Below are positions 43,456 to 52,876 of a stretch of 64,000 nucleotides of DNA, in pieces (position 1 is the stretch's first letter; every line of letters begins with the position of its first letter). Under the pieces are notes generated by a model. That model saw nothing but the letters and a program-made list of their open reading frames with translations, did no database searches and was not told where the DNA came from. The DNA comes from Lachnospiraceae bacterium (GTDB lineage: Bacteria > Bacillota > Clostridia > Lachnospirales > Lachnospiraceae): assembly GCA_017935565.1 (NCBI GenBank), contig JAGBHK010000007.1, forward strand, positions 29,503-93,502, given 5' to 3'. A program made the position numbers and the translations under genes.

Positions 43456-45891
43456 TTATTTTGCTTCATAAACATATACATAATTTCCTGCTGTTCTAAA
43501 TGCAAGATTTGGCAATTTATCTTCAAGTCCTACCATGTTATAGGCTTCACCGATAACATTAATAATTTCTTGTTGTGTAGGCAACTGGCACTCAAAACGC
43601 ACTGCTACATTTTCATTGCCTTCTTCTAATTCTCTTGTGAGAATGTCAACATATTCATCCTGTGACTTCACACACAAATCGTTTATATTGTAGTATTCGT
43701 AATCATCATTGTTAGAATCATATTCAGCAAGGTTACTGTTAAGTTCAAATCTGTCATCCACTGCCAAACCGATTGTCAAAGCTGTGTCTGTATCCGCATT
43801 GTATGCAAAGAATGGAACACCTGCTGTATTAAGGTTATTTGTTGAATCCAACTGATACCAAGCACCATCAAGATTTACAAAATTCCAAGCATGTGGAAGA
43901 TTTCCTGAAAGATTGCCTGTAGCAATGTCACATTCTAAACCTGCCATTCTACCTAATAATTTGAACACATGAGCATATGATTGACAAACACCAACCTTCT
44001 TTACAAGAATTCCGTATGTGTTGAATGAATCTTCAAATTCAGGATCATCAATTTTTTTGTAATTGTTTGCAGCAGCTCTTTCAAGTACAGAAAAATCGTA
44101 TTCTGTATTTTCCTCAAGATACATATAAATTGCCAACTGCTTTGCTTCATCAGACATACCCTCATCGATTATCTCGTCTAAAACTTTGTGAGCTTCATCA
44201 AAAATTTCCTGCTGACGAGCCACTAATTCCTCTTTTGAATATGCATATCCAATTTCAAGAATATTTTCATTATAATCAAATGAATATGAGTAAAGTCCTA
44301 AAATATATGGGTTCTGATTATATACTTTTTCAAGAACATCCATTAACATTTCCTTTGTCTGTAATTCAGGAAAATCTGCAATAGAAATTCTAGTTTCACC
44401 GTTAATCATATTAAGCGCAATCCATTCTTCCGCTGCACTATCCGCAAATACCAAATATCCATCCTGAGGCGCTACTACTGTATTTTCACCTGATTCATCT
44501 GGTGTGTCCACTGGTTCATCTGGTGTGTCCACTGGTTCATTTTTAGAATTATTGATATGGTCTTCAATCACACTGCCATCATCCTTAGCATCTTCAGGAA
44601 TTGTTATAATATCATTAGATGGCTGTGATGGAATATTATCTTCTGGTTTTGCAGCACCTACCTGAGAACCTTCACCGATTGTTTCTGGATACTCAAAATT
44701 AGTGTCCTCTACATCCATAAATACACAACCAGTTATAGCTGTTCCCTCGATTTTGTAAGCATATTCTGGTACCTGTTTACCTTCAAGATATGTATCTTCC
44801 ATCTGGAATGTGTATAAAACTTTTCTATTTGAAATACTCCCATCAATATTAACCACATCAAGTGAAAGAGGTAAATCCTCAACACTTGTAAATCTCTTTA
44901 ATAAAATGTCACTTTCTTCTGCAACTTTATATGGAATCTTTAATTCTGCTGTTGTAACCTTGCAAGCAAAACCGCTTTCCTTGCCATTAACAACTGCACT
45001 TACATAATATTCACCATAAACACAAGGATTCTGGCTCATTACATACTCTTTTCCACTTACATTTCTCTCAAATGTAACCTTATTTCCACCTTCACCTGAA
45101 AAATTTTCAAAACTTGTCTTGTCTCCATCAACAGTTGCAAGATAAACTAAACTTGCATTATTGTAACCATTTTTAGCCCCGTCAAGAGGTTCATTGAAAT
45201 AACCAGTAAAATTCTTTGTATGGTCAACATATGAATAAATGCGGTACTCTGTAGCACCTTCAACTGGCTCCCACTGAAGGCTAAAGCAACCTTCTGCATC
45301 AACAACGCCCTTAACTTCAGGGGCCGTAGCCTCATGTAATATTGTAAACGGAATTACAATAGGCTTATCAAGTTTTGTAAGTTCTTCTGCATTCATATCG
45401 TACCAGATTGCGATGTAATACATCGGAGCATTTCCCCATACAATACGATTGTTGTTCCAGTAATCATCATCATTTCCTTCTGTTGAAAGAATTGCACTAA
45501 GTGGCGATACTGTAAGAAGACTTCCACCGCCTTCCACCTTATCATAAACCGCTTTTGTATATATCATACTGCTTTTTTCGCAATTAATGTCTGTATGAAC
45601 TGATACCAATGAGTCTGTACCATATCCACCCTTTGTCAAATCATAAGCGAATTTAAACTCAAATTCTTCATCTGGCGCTACATTATATAAAGGTTCGATT
45701 ACATTATTTTTAGTTTCGATTGTTGCATAACGTGCTTTAATTTCAGTTAATGAAATATTTCCGCTGGCACTCTGCTCTGTTTTCTTAGTTTCCTTATTTG
45801 TTTCCTTTTCATTATTAGTTGATGCCTCTTTGCTGCATCCTGTAAATAACATTGCCGCTACAAGGGCAACTGATAAAAATTGCTTCTTCAT
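43456..45891 (-). CDS. Lipoprotein with transglutaminase-like protease core
   Basis: 811 residues. Lipobox FTGC (Cys19), a Thr/Glu-rich linker, a region with FN3-like strands (EATAPEVKGVVDAEGCFSLQ ... WEPVEGATEYRIYSYVD), an acidic Pro linker with a direct repeat of PVDTPDE, and a C-terminal transglutaminase-like domain. The triad is visible: Cys in VGVCQSYAHVFKLL, His in LPHAWNFVNLDGAWYQLDST and Asp in the same segment. Such surface enzymes are usually cysteine proteases or crosslinkers. AAAGGA lies eleven bases before ATG 45891. It leads an operon with the poly-Asp lipoprotein. Confidence 0.85.
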   Translation of the reverse strand: MKKQFLSVALVAAMLFTGCSKEASTNNEKETNKETKKTEQSASGNISLTEIKARYATIETKNNVIEPLYNVAPDEEFEFKFAYDLTKGGYGTDSLVSVHTDINCEKSSMIYTKAVYDKVEGGGSLLTVSPLSAILSTEGNDDDYWNNNRIVWGNAPMYYIAIWYDMNAEELTKLDKPIVIPFTILHEATAPEVKGVVDAEGCFSLQWEPVEGATEYRIYSYVDHTKNFTGYFNEPLDGAKNGYNNASLVYLATVDGDKTSFENFSGEGGNKVTFERNVSGKEYVMSQNPCVYGEYYVSAVVNGKESGFACKVTTAELKIPYKVAEESDILLKRFTSVEDLPLSLDVVNIDGSISNRKVLYTFQMEDTYLEGKQVPEYAYKIEGTAITGCVFMDVEDTNFEYPETIGEGSQVGAAKPEDNIPSQPSNDIITIPEDAKDDGSVIEDHINNSKNEPVDTPDEPVDTPDESGENTVVAPQDGYLVFADSAAEEWIALNMINGETRISIADFPELQTKEMLMDVLEKVYNQNPYILGLYSYSFDYNENILEIGYAYSKEELVARQQEIFDEAHKVLDEIIDEGMSDEAKQLAIYMYLEENTEYDFSVLERAAANNYKKIDDPEFEDSFNTYGILVKKVGVCQSYAHVFKLLGRMAGLECDIATGNLSGNLPHAWNFVNLDGAWYQLDSTNNLNTAGVPFFAYNADTDTALTIGLAVDDRFELNSNLAEYDSNNDDYEYYNINDLCVKSQDEYVDILTRELEEGNENVAVRFECQLPTQQEIINVIGEAYNMVGLEDKLPNLAFRTAGNYVYVYEAK

Positions 45892-45935
45892 TATTAATTA
45901 TTTCCTTTCGCTTTTTTGAGACTCTCACTAATAAC

Positions 45936-45963
45936 ACTATACAAGTTTTAAAAAGGTTGCAAA
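45936..45963 (-). promoter_or_regulatory. Predicted promoter of the transglutaminase lipoprotein operon
   Basis: TTTGCA (45958-45963) and TATAGT (45936-45941) on the minus strand with a 16-base spacer, 45 bases before the start. Confidence 0.45.
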
Positions 45964-45982
45964 ATTTTTAAAAAAATTTTCA

Positions 45983-46127
45983 AAAGTTCATCATCCACAT
46001 GTGCTTGCACATATGTGGATAATGAACTTTGTGAAAATCCACAAAATGAGCATAAAAGCGTGGCGTCAGCTACGCGATATGCGAATTTTGTGTCGGATTG
46101 CGAGAGTGCAAAGCACGTAGCAATCCG
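45983..46127. other. Three consecutive complex hairpins in a 243-base intergenic region
   Basis: Hairpin 1 (45983-46030): AAAGTTCAT/ATGAACTTT and ATCCACAT/ATGTGGAT with one mismatch. Hairpin 2 (46041-46091): ACAAAAT/ATTTTGT, a symmetric GA/GA mismatch, GCAT/ATGC, then GCGT/ACGC. Hairpin 3 (46094-46127): CGGATTGC/GCAATCCG enclosing GTGC AAA GCAC, followed on plus by TTTTATTTTA. No coding frame with a ribosome site is present. Hairpin 1 followed by a T-rich run could end the anti-sigma transcript on minus; hairpin 3 looks like a plus-strand terminator. Confidence 0.7.
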
Positions 46128-46134
46128 TTTTATT

Positions 46135-46743
46135 TTAGTTCCCCATTTCAAAAACTGTTTCAACATCTTTCAAAACCACGAATTTTTCGCCTAAAATCTG
46201 GAACTTTACAATTTCACCATCTTCAAAAACTGCCATATAATTTAATTCATCTCCTGAAATTTCTTTGTCAGTTTTTGATGCTGCAATTATTTTTTTTGTC
46301 AAGTCTTCGGCATCCGATTCTTCCATAATATTGTCCTTTGTAAATTTACTTTCTGTTGAACAATACATTTTTTCCAACTTATCATCTTTAAGCAATGACG
46401 CAAACACATCGTAAATTTCTTCGTCAGTTTTGGCATCCTTATACCATTTCTCAGTTTCCATACCAAGAACTGTATCGCTTTCCCCCTCATTGTTATCTAC
46501 ATACGCATTCATTGTATTGCCACCATTAGAATCATTATCCTTAGGTTTAGCATCCTTATGAAATCCTACTCCAATAACAACTGCAAGTATCGCCGCTGCG
46601 GCAATAACACCTGAAAATGCATATATCTTACCTTTGCTATTTTCTTTCTTTGCACTTTCCAATTGCTTTACCAAGTCAGCTTTGAATTTGTCATCTGTTT
46701 TAATATTTTCAAAATCTTTTTTATATTGGTCCTTAAAATTCAT
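46135..46743 (-). CDS. Membrane anti-sigma-like protein paired with broken sigma gene
   Basis: 202 residues. Cytoplasmic N-terminal helix (FKADLVKQLESAKKENSKG), one membrane helix (about 40-60) and an exterior acidic domain ending FEDGEIVKFQILGEKFVVL. The start ATG 46743 lies 11 bases inside the end of the sigma gene, showing coupling. The design equals the 38299 protein but with a different exterior domain. If the sigma factor is truly disrupted, this protein has lost its partner, yet its own frame is intact. Confidence 0.75.
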   Translation of the reverse strand: MNFKDQYKKDFENIKTDDKFKADLVKQLESAKKENSKGKIYAFSGVIAAAAILAVVIGVGFHKDAKPKDNDSNGGNTMNAYVDNNEGESDTVLGMETEKWYKDAKTDEEIYDVFASLLKDDKLEKMYCSTESKFTKDNIMEESDAEDLTKKIIAASKTDKEISGDELNYMAVFEDGEIVKFQILGEKFVVLKDVETVFEMGN

Positions 46744-47221
46744 AATCCGCCTCCTTCAATTTTTCTTTCAACATTGTTCTGGCTCTATGTAATCTTGATT
46801 TTACTGCTGTTTCACTTAATTTTAAGATACTGCAAATTTCTTTCATTGACATCTCTTCATAATAAAATAAATGAACTATCACTCTATATTTTTCAGGTAA
46901 ATCCTTTACAGCATAAAAAACTTCGCTTTTTTCTTCCATAAAGCCTGTCTCGTCTGCCGCTTCGTTAAGTTCTGCTCTGTGCCTTGCCCAAGCTGAAGTT
47001 ACAAAAGTATTTCCCGTATTTACCGCCACCTTTAAAAGCCATGCTTTTACATGTTCTTCATCGTTAAACTTTTTATTGGCTTTTATAAACTTAAGAAACA
47101 CATCCTGTGTAATATCCTTAGCATCCTCAACATTTTGCGTCCTTGCATAAGCTACTCAAAAAACTGTGTCCGAGTACTTACTTATTAATTCTTCTGTTGT
47201 AATATTGCTTATAGTGTTCAA
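46733..47221 (-). pseudogene. ECF sigma factor with in-frame stop in region 2
   Basis: With TTG 47221 as start (GGAGG at 47230-47234, eight bases upstream), the frame reads 21 residues (ending KYSDTVF), meets TGA at 47156-47158, and continues in the same frame for 141 codons as a normal ECF sigma: VAYARTQNVEDAKDITQDVF (region 2), then YRVIVHLFYYEEMSMKEICS and LKLSETAVKSRLHRARTML (region 4). The TGA replaces the residue usually Arg at this place, consistent with a CGA to TGA change. The intact ORF after the stop can only begin at GTG 47101 and would lack part of region 2. It may be a pseudogene, a recent mutant, or a sequence error. Confidence 0.85.
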
Positions 47222-47274
47222 AATTTCTGCCTCCTATTACTAACACTAAATATCTATCGAAAAAGTTGCATCTT

Positions 47275-48597
47275 TTATTCGAGATTTGTTTTTGAAACCA
47301 TTGATCCTTTATTAACCTTCATTATTTTGCCTTCTATACGTTCATCGCCATCCAACATAATAATATTCCCATCCTCATATACAACTTTATATTTTTTATC
47401 TTCATCTGCTACTTGCACATACAAGTCACCTTCAATAATTTCAAATCCTTCTCCATACCATTCTAAAAATTCGCAATATATTTCTATATCGTCCTTGTAC
47501 ATAACGGATATATGTGCACTACGTATTCCAGATGTTCCTCCATAGCCTACAAAGACACGTTCATTATCTCCATCATCATCTATATCAAATATGGCACAAT
47601 CTGTTGCCCTTCTCCAATAATTATCCTTATAGACACCATTATCGTATTTTTCTCTCTGCATTGCTTCTTTGTCAGATACCATAAAGTATTTGAACTCATA
47701 AACAGAATTTTCCTTATCAAGTATTATTTTATCCCCCTCTATGTCAAATACTAAAATACTTATATTATCATCTTCTCTAAGCACAAGTTTATCATCAGTT
47801 TTAACAAAATAGCCACAATAAGAATATCTCGGACTGGTAAATGTTGCAAATCTCCCACTCTTTTCGTCTATCGAAACACTAGAATTACCTTTCTCTCCGT
47901 GATATGTTATAACATTTTCATAAGGAAGATCATACATATCTCCATCTTTAGCCTTTACAGTTTGTGGGTTAGTCAAAAAACATAACGCCAATATAATACA
48001 AGCAAAACTTCCCGCTATATAGTTAAAAATTTTCTTATCATTTACCACAATTTCTTCATTATCTATATCTTTAGAATAAACTTTATACGCTAACAAAATC
48101 ACAGGATTATACCAATACACTATCGCAAAAGCTCTTCCCATCCCTTTAAAAAATTCTGGTACTTTCTTGAAATTTTCTTCATTTCTTTTGCGCTTTTTTT
48201 GTTTTACATCATAACATATATCCATTATCATACATATTGCAAACCATATTATAGAAACTATCAACAATACATTTATGTCATTTGGCTCATATCCATTTTG
48301 CACAGAGGAAACATAACCATTTATCAATATACTATTTACTATGTAATCCAAAAATCCCACACCCGAATCAAGGTACAACATTTCTTTTTGGTCTGAAACC
48401 GTTTCCACGCTAGGTACAAGACATAACGGGCATTCAAAAAACACTGGACAAACAAGTCTAATTGCAACCATCGCCCACATAATAAACTTCATAAATTTCG
48501 GAATATTCTTAAATATTTTTCGCAATATAAAAATAAACAATATCATCCAACTAGATGAAATACTCATATTTATCATTTTAATCAGTATAGTTTCCAT
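47275..48597 (-). CDS. BlaR1/M56-like membrane protein lacking the peptidase motif
   Basis: 440 residues. The N-terminal helices match M56 antirepressors (SSWMILFIFILRKIFKNIPK, MWAMVAIRLVCPVFFE), and the later YWYNPVILLAYKVYSKDID matches the segment after the active site. The stretch that should lie between, including HExxH, is missing: the chain passes from CYDVKQKKRKRNEENFKKVP straight to the latter helix. After another membrane helix, an exterior domain has FDIDDDGDNERVFVGYGG, a Ca2+-binding-like loop. ATG 48597 follows GGAGG by five bases. No BlaI-type repressor is adjacent. It may be a sensor without protease activity. Confidence 0.75.
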   Translation of the reverse strand: METILIKMINMSISSSWMILFIFILRKIFKNIPKFMKFIMWAMVAIRLVCPVFFECPLCLVPSVETVSDQKEMLYLDSGVGFLDYIVNSILINGYVSSVQNGYEPNDINVLLIVSIIWFAICMIMDICYDVKQKKRKRNEENFKKVPEFFKGMGRAFAIVYWYNPVILLAYKVYSKDIDNEEIVVNDKKIFNYIAGSFACIILALCFLTNPQTVKAKDGDMYDLPYENVITYHGEKGNSSVSIDEKSGRFATFTSPRYSYCGYFVKTDDKLVLREDDNISILVFDIEGDKIILDKENSVYEFKYFMVSDKEAMQREKYDNGVYKDNYWRRATDCAIFDIDDDGDNERVFVGYGGTSGIRSAHISVMYKDDIEIYCEFLEWYGEGFEIIEGDLYVQVADEDKKYKVVYEDGNIIMLDGDERIEGKIMKVNKGSMVSKTNLE

Positions 48598-48675
48598 CTG
48601 TACCTCCATCACTATTCTTCCGTAATTTAACTCATACGTAAACTATATCACAATTTCACAAATTTGGGTATAAAA

Positions 48676-48719
48676 AAGAGTTTGCAAAAAGGATATCTTA
48701 TTTCCTTTTGCAAACTCTT
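48676..48719 (-). terminator. Terminator of the two-component operon
   Basis: A stem of about 17 pairs (arms beginning AAGAGTTTGC and ending GCAAACTCTT) followed by TTTTTT on the minus strand, just after the kinase stop at 48726. Confidence 0.92.
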
Positions 48720-48725
48720 CCTAAC

Positions 48726-50381
48726 TTATTTCTTCATATTAATTTTGGCTACAAATTCATTTTCTTCATATTTTATTTCTAATTTGAATTTGTGTAATGC
48801 ACAAATGTTTTTAACAATTGCTAGGCCTAAACCGCTGCCAGTCTTGTCACTACGATTTTCATTGCCCACCACAAATGGTTCGCAAAGAGCGCTTACATCA
48901 GTTTCCAATGCGGTATCGCATTTATTAATAACTGACAATGAATTTTCATTTATCACAACTCTTATTGTGCTTTCTTCATTGGCATATTTAACAGCATTTG
49001 AGAGGAGATTATCAATTACATGCTCAAAAAGTGATTCGTCTATATTAAATACTCCTTCGCCCTCGACTTTCAATTCCTGTTTTTTATCTTTTCTCAGTAA
49101 TTTATAATTTTCATCACATCTGTTAACTAATTCCACCAAATTCGTAGGTTTCTTATTCAGCTTAACCTTGTTATCTTCAACTTTTCCCAAAGTCAATACG
49201 GACTCAATAATTCGATTCATATGACTTACATTTCCAATAATAGCTTGCGCATAATGGTCCTTTTTGTCGGTATTAACATTGTCCTTCAAGTTCTCTGCGT
49301 AACCTGAAATAGACATAAGCGGGCTCTTAAGGTCATGAGCCATAGTGTTCATTAAAGTTTTTCTGTAGTCTTCCATGTCGTATTGGGCTTTGAGTTTCAT
49401 ATAGGCAATTTTTGCCCAAACAAATGCTAATAGAAGGCCTGCAAAGAATACTGCTACAGCGCCGATTATAAATGGCTTACCGTACTGAACCCAACCATCA
49501 TAGTATCTTGCAACTAGAAGAACTGCTTTTTGTCCGTTTTGGAGGGTTAATACCGTACTATCAATAATATTGAACTCGTAATCTCCGTATGTCCCTTGAC
49601 TACTTCCGACTAGTGTGTGATTTTCTACACACCTCTTATATAGTTTTTCCATGTATTCATAACTTTTAGCATTCTGCACATATGGAGACAGGTCATTTTC
49701 TCTATGTCCGTATATCATCCATAAGTGCCACTCTTCATCCAAGTCCTGTTTTTCATAATCAGATGATAAATCTTTTGGTTCATCAAATTTTTGGGTAAAG
49801 ATTACTTCTTCATCATCTTTATAAATCATACCTGCTTCGGCACTTACTATAAACTCTCCTGGAATAAAATTTACCCCATTTATATAAATATGACTAATTT
49901 CCATTACATCACGCACATAATCATATTTACCCAAATGATCAGCCACTTCCTTACTATATTCATCCCATCCTTCTAAATCTTTTGTATCACATGTATATAT
50001 CAAAGAGGATTTTCCTTCTCTTTTTTGCCATGCGTACATGCGCTCTTCACAATCCGCTATAACTTCGCCTGTATCATAATCGTACAATATAGATGCAGTA
50101 CCTCTTTCCATTTCCATAGCCATTATATATTTGATGTAATTCATATGAAATTCTTCTGTCCAATCATCATTTTCCTTATTTATTGCATTAAGGATACTAT
50201 TTTGCATAGCTCTAAAAGCAAATGCTTCATGTGAGAACGCTTCATTTATAATTTTATCCCTAATAATCAAGCATGCAATAATCGATACCACCAACACAAT
50301 AAGCCATCTTACAATAAATACGCTTCTGAATTTTTTTCTTCTTGTCAGCAGCGCTACCACTGACTTTTTCTTTTTCTTCAT
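48726..50381 (-). CDS. Sensor histidine kinase
   Basis: 551 residues. A very basic N-terminus, TM1 at about 20-42, an extracytoplasmic sensor of about 260 residues, TM2 at about 300-325, a HisKA domain with the phospho-acceptor in NTMAHDLKSPLMSISGY (His near 349), and HATPase with DNLLSNAVKYANEE and KTGSGLGLAIVKNI. It phosphorylates the response regulator encoded 14 bases upstream. AGGGAGG precedes ATG 50381. The input signal is unknown, and no target operon is adjacent apart from the PadR region. Confidence 0.95.
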   Translation of the reverse strand: MKKKKKSVVALLTRRKKFRSVFIVRWLIVLVVSIIACLIIRDKIINEAFSHEAFAFRAMQNSILNAINKENDDWTEEFHMNYIKYIMAMEMERGTASILYDYDTGEVIADCEERMYAWQKREGKSSLIYTCDTKDLEGWDEYSKEVADHLGKYDYVRDVMEISHIYINGVNFIPGEFIVSAEAGMIYKDDEEVIFTQKFDEPKDLSSDYEKQDLDEEWHLWMIYGHRENDLSPYVQNAKSYEYMEKLYKRCVENHTLVGSSQGTYGDYEFNIIDSTVLTLQNGQKAVLLVARYYDGWVQYGKPFIIGAVAVFFAGLLLAFVWAKIAYMKLKAQYDMEDYRKTLMNTMAHDLKSPLMSISGYAENLKDNVNTDKKDHYAQAIIGNVSHMNRIIESVLTLGKVEDNKVKLNKKPTNLVELVNRCDENYKLLRKDKKQELKVEGEGVFNIDESLFEHVIDNLLSNAVKYANEESTIRVVINENSLSVINKCDTALETDVSALCEPFVVGNENRSDKTGSGLGLAIVKNICALHKFKLEIKYEENEFVAKINMKK

Positions 50382-50394
50382 AATTTCCTCCCTA

Positions 50395-51069
50395 TTAATC
50401 TGTAATCTTATACCCTTTCGTTATCACTGTCTTTATCTGGTCGCCAGCGTCCTTCAATGCTTTTCGAAGTTTTTTGATATGATTGTCAACTACTCTGTCA
50501 TTGCCGTCATAGTCATATCCCCAAATTCTTCTAAGCAAATTATCCCTGCTAATAACAATGTTTTTGTTTTCCATAAGACATTTTAAAAGGGCGTATTCCT
50601 TAGGTGCCAAATCGATTTGAACTTCATTTACCATAACCGTCAATTTCGACGGATTAAGCACAACATTGCCACATTTTATTTCTGGCGCAGCCACTAAGCC
50701 TTTTGCCCTCTTTAACAATGCCTGTACTTTAGCGTAAAGTTCAGCCAACGAAAATGGTTTTACAATGTAATCGTCACAACCCAAATCATAACCATATAAC
50801 TTGTCCTCTTCCCTATTTCTTGCCGTAATAAAGATAATCGGAACAATGCTATTTTCACGGATGGCACGACAAATTTCGAATCCACTTGCGCCCGGAAGCA
50901 TTACATCTAACATGCACAAATCGTATTCATTTTCGTACACTGCCTGAAGACCTTCATCTCCATCTTTTGCTATATGAAGTTCTATTTGCCCCTCACTCTT
51001 TGCCCGAAAGAAATCTTCTATGACTTCTCTAATTTGTGAGTCGTCCTCTACTAACAGTAGCCTATACAT
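50395..51069 (-). CDS. OmpR/PhoB family response regulator
   Basis: 224 residues. Receiver domain with acidic pocket (LVEDD), phospho-acceptor Asp in YDLCMLDVMLPGASG (about 53) and Lys in DDYIVKPFSLAEL; C-terminal winged helix with LAPKEYALLKCLMENKN and RVVDNHIKKLRKAL. It binds DNA on phosphorylation by the cotranscribed kinase. AAGGAAGG precedes ATG 51069. Confidence 0.96.
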   Translation of the reverse strand: MYRLLLVEDDSQIREVIEDFFRAKSEGQIELHIAKDGDEGLQAVYENEYDLCMLDVMLPGASGFEICRAIRENSIVPIIFITARNREEDKLYGYDLGCDDYIVKPFSLAELYAKVQALLKRAKGLVAAPEIKCGNVVLNPSKLTVMVNEVQIDLAPKEYALLKCLMENKNIVISRDNLLRRIWGYDYDGNDRVVDNHIKKLRKALKDAGDQIKTVITKGYKITD

Positions 51070-51152
51070 TTATTGCACCTTCCTTTTGATTATTATCTGG
51101 TTGACGATTGTATAATATAATAAGGATGTATCCTTTGTGTATCCTTTTAAAA

Positions 51153-52538
51153 TTAATTTAAATTTTGTAATTTTTCTCCGATGATGGCTTTTTGTTGGTC
51201 AGTTAATTCATTTTCCAAATCAAACTTTACTTCAACTATTATTTCATCGAACATCAACAAATAATGATTTTTACTCCATTCTCCCGCATACACTTCATAA
51301 ACTTCATTGGCATTCCATTGATTTTCATCAACTTTAACAATTTTTCTCCAATCAGCAAGTTCCTCACAGTACTCCTCAATTTCTTTATACATAGAATTTT
51401 TTACCATATCATAAACAAATGATGATTTTACTTTTACAATAGTATATTCAATCCCTTCATCTAGTTCAACATCGTATCTTGTATCCTGACTAGCTTCAAT
51501 GTACTCAATTAATAGAGAACTTTTGGTTGTACACCTAGTTGAATATTCATCATTTCTAGCATTCATAAAGTCTTCTATTCTAAAAGGAATTTCGTCATGA
51601 TATACTTCATAAGTTGTGTCTTCATACTCATATGTATACGCTGGTTTACTACGCATTGAGATACCAACTTTAAAAGTTACAATTCCTGTTACCACAGCTA
51701 TAATTATTACAAGAGTCATAAAAATCATTGTCGTTAAAATCATATTTGCTTTTTTGGACATTCCTAACTTTTTAAAGAAGCTAATCAAATATATTCTACC
51801 TACTACTATCAATATAATTATAAGAACTATTCCTAGCCCCATACAAAACAATATTTTTCCTCCTATGGATGCTATCATAAATATTCCACCTATGCATGTA
51901 ATAGCTGCAACCCAATACTGAAAATTAGTTTTGCCTGACGATTCTACAAAAATACCATCTTCCGCGCTTTTTAACGCTTTGCTCTTCCATCTAAAATATG
52001 CTATAAACTCAACAATTATCAATAACAACGCTACTATACTACAAAATCCTGAAAGTATTATATAATTATTCGATAACATTTCTATAGTATCATATATTAA
52101 CCCACTGAAAGCACTTACAACATTCCACATTGTTATCATTATAAGACAGATATATGGCGCAACAAATATTTTCTTTATAGTCTTATGAATATTATTAACT
52201 TTCATAATCGGGTCTGTTTCAAGTGGTGTCGCATACTCATCCTCTGTGCAAAAAATCTGCATTTCACCGCAAGAAGTAACAAATTTCCATCCCGTGTACT
52301 CGCATAAATCCATATAATGCTCCTGTTCTTTTGAAGGTTTCGGATCAAAATCTGTAGCCTTACTAAAATATGTCACCGAAAAACGAAGTTTCTTTGGCTC
52401 CACCTTTGAAAACTCCATAAATACGCCCGTAAACCTTTTTAACATCCAACCTTCGCTTGCCTGTTTTTCCAAATATTTTTCTATCCCTGTGTAATCATAT
52501 GCTGCGAATGTAAATAATACTTTTTTAATTTCCTTCAT
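51153..52538 (-). CDS. DUF2812 membrane protein
   Basis: 461 residues. The N-terminal soluble domain (about 1-110) has FAAYDYTGIEKYLEKQASEGW and the FSVTYFSKATDF strand, the DUF2812 pattern. Four to five membrane helices follow (about 128-290), and the C-terminal 170 residues are soluble. The start ATG 52538 overlaps the PadR stop as TGATG, with GGAGG seven bases upstream. DUF2812 genes are very often next to PadR regulators in Firmicutes, which are thought to control them; a transport or stress role is suspected but unproven. Confidence 0.85.
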   Translation of the reverse strand: MKEIKKVLFTFAAYDYTGIEKYLEKQASEGWMLKRFTGVFMEFSKVEPKKLRFSVTYFSKATDFDPKPSKEQEHYMDLCEYTGWKFVTSCGEMQIFCTEDEYATPLETDPIMKVNNIHKTIKKIFVAPYICLIMITMWNVVSAFSGLIYDTIEMLSNNYIILSGFCSIVALLLIIVEFIAYFRWKSKALKSAEDGIFVESSGKTNFQYWVAAITCIGGIFMIASIGGKILFCMGLGIVLIIILIVVGRIYLISFFKKLGMSKKANMILTTMIFMTLVIIIAVVTGIVTFKVGISMRSKPAYTYEYEDTTYEVYHDEIPFRIEDFMNARNDEYSTRCTTKSSLLIEYIEASQDTRYDVELDEGIEYTIVKVKSSFVYDMVKNSMYKEIEEYCEELADWRKIVKVDENQWNANEVYEVYAGEWSKNHYLLMFDEIIVEVKFDLENELTDQQKAIIGEKLQNLN

Positions 52539-52855
52539 CACATACCCTCCATAAAAAATCTTCTGTAATCTTCCATCTGTGCTTTGATTCTTTCATATTC
52601 CTTATTCAATATTTCGACGCCTTCACCAGTTATAATATAACTTCTTCTACGCCCCTCTACCTTAGTTTCTCGTATCCATTTAAGTTCAAGAAATTGCTCT
52701 AGCAGATTGTACAATGTTCCAGAGCCCACATTTACTCTGCCACCTGTCATACTTGGTACTCTATCAAGAATATCCATACCGTAACATTCATTTTTTAAGC
52801 ATAATAATATATAAAACATCTGCTCTGTAAGTGTTTGAAATTTTGCTCTTGGCAT
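52538..52855 (-). CDS. PadR family transcriptional regulator
   Basis: 105 residues, the short PadR-s2 type. The winged helix has LTEQMFYILLCLKNECYGMDIL, GSGTLYNLLEQFLELKWIRE and GRRRSYIITGEGVEIL. It binds inverted repeats as a dimer and is released by ligand or antibiotics. The operon promoter at 52935-52963 contains a palindrome exactly between its -35 and -10, with a second palindrome downstream, so autorepression is expected. It is cotranscribed and overlapping with DUF2812. Confidence 0.95.
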   Translation of the reverse strand: MPRAKFQTLTEQMFYILLCLKNECYGMDILDRVPSMTGGRVNVGSGTLYNLLEQFLELKWIRETKVEGRRRSYIITGEGVEILNKEYERIKAQMEDYRRFFMEGM

Positions 52856-52876
52856 ACTTACCCCATCCTTCCGTTT

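Noticed and set aside
47156-47158. Selenocysteine codon in the sigma factor
   Set aside because: The equivalent residue in the family is usually Arg, no selenoprotein logic applies, and I see no convincing stem just after the TGA on the coding strand.
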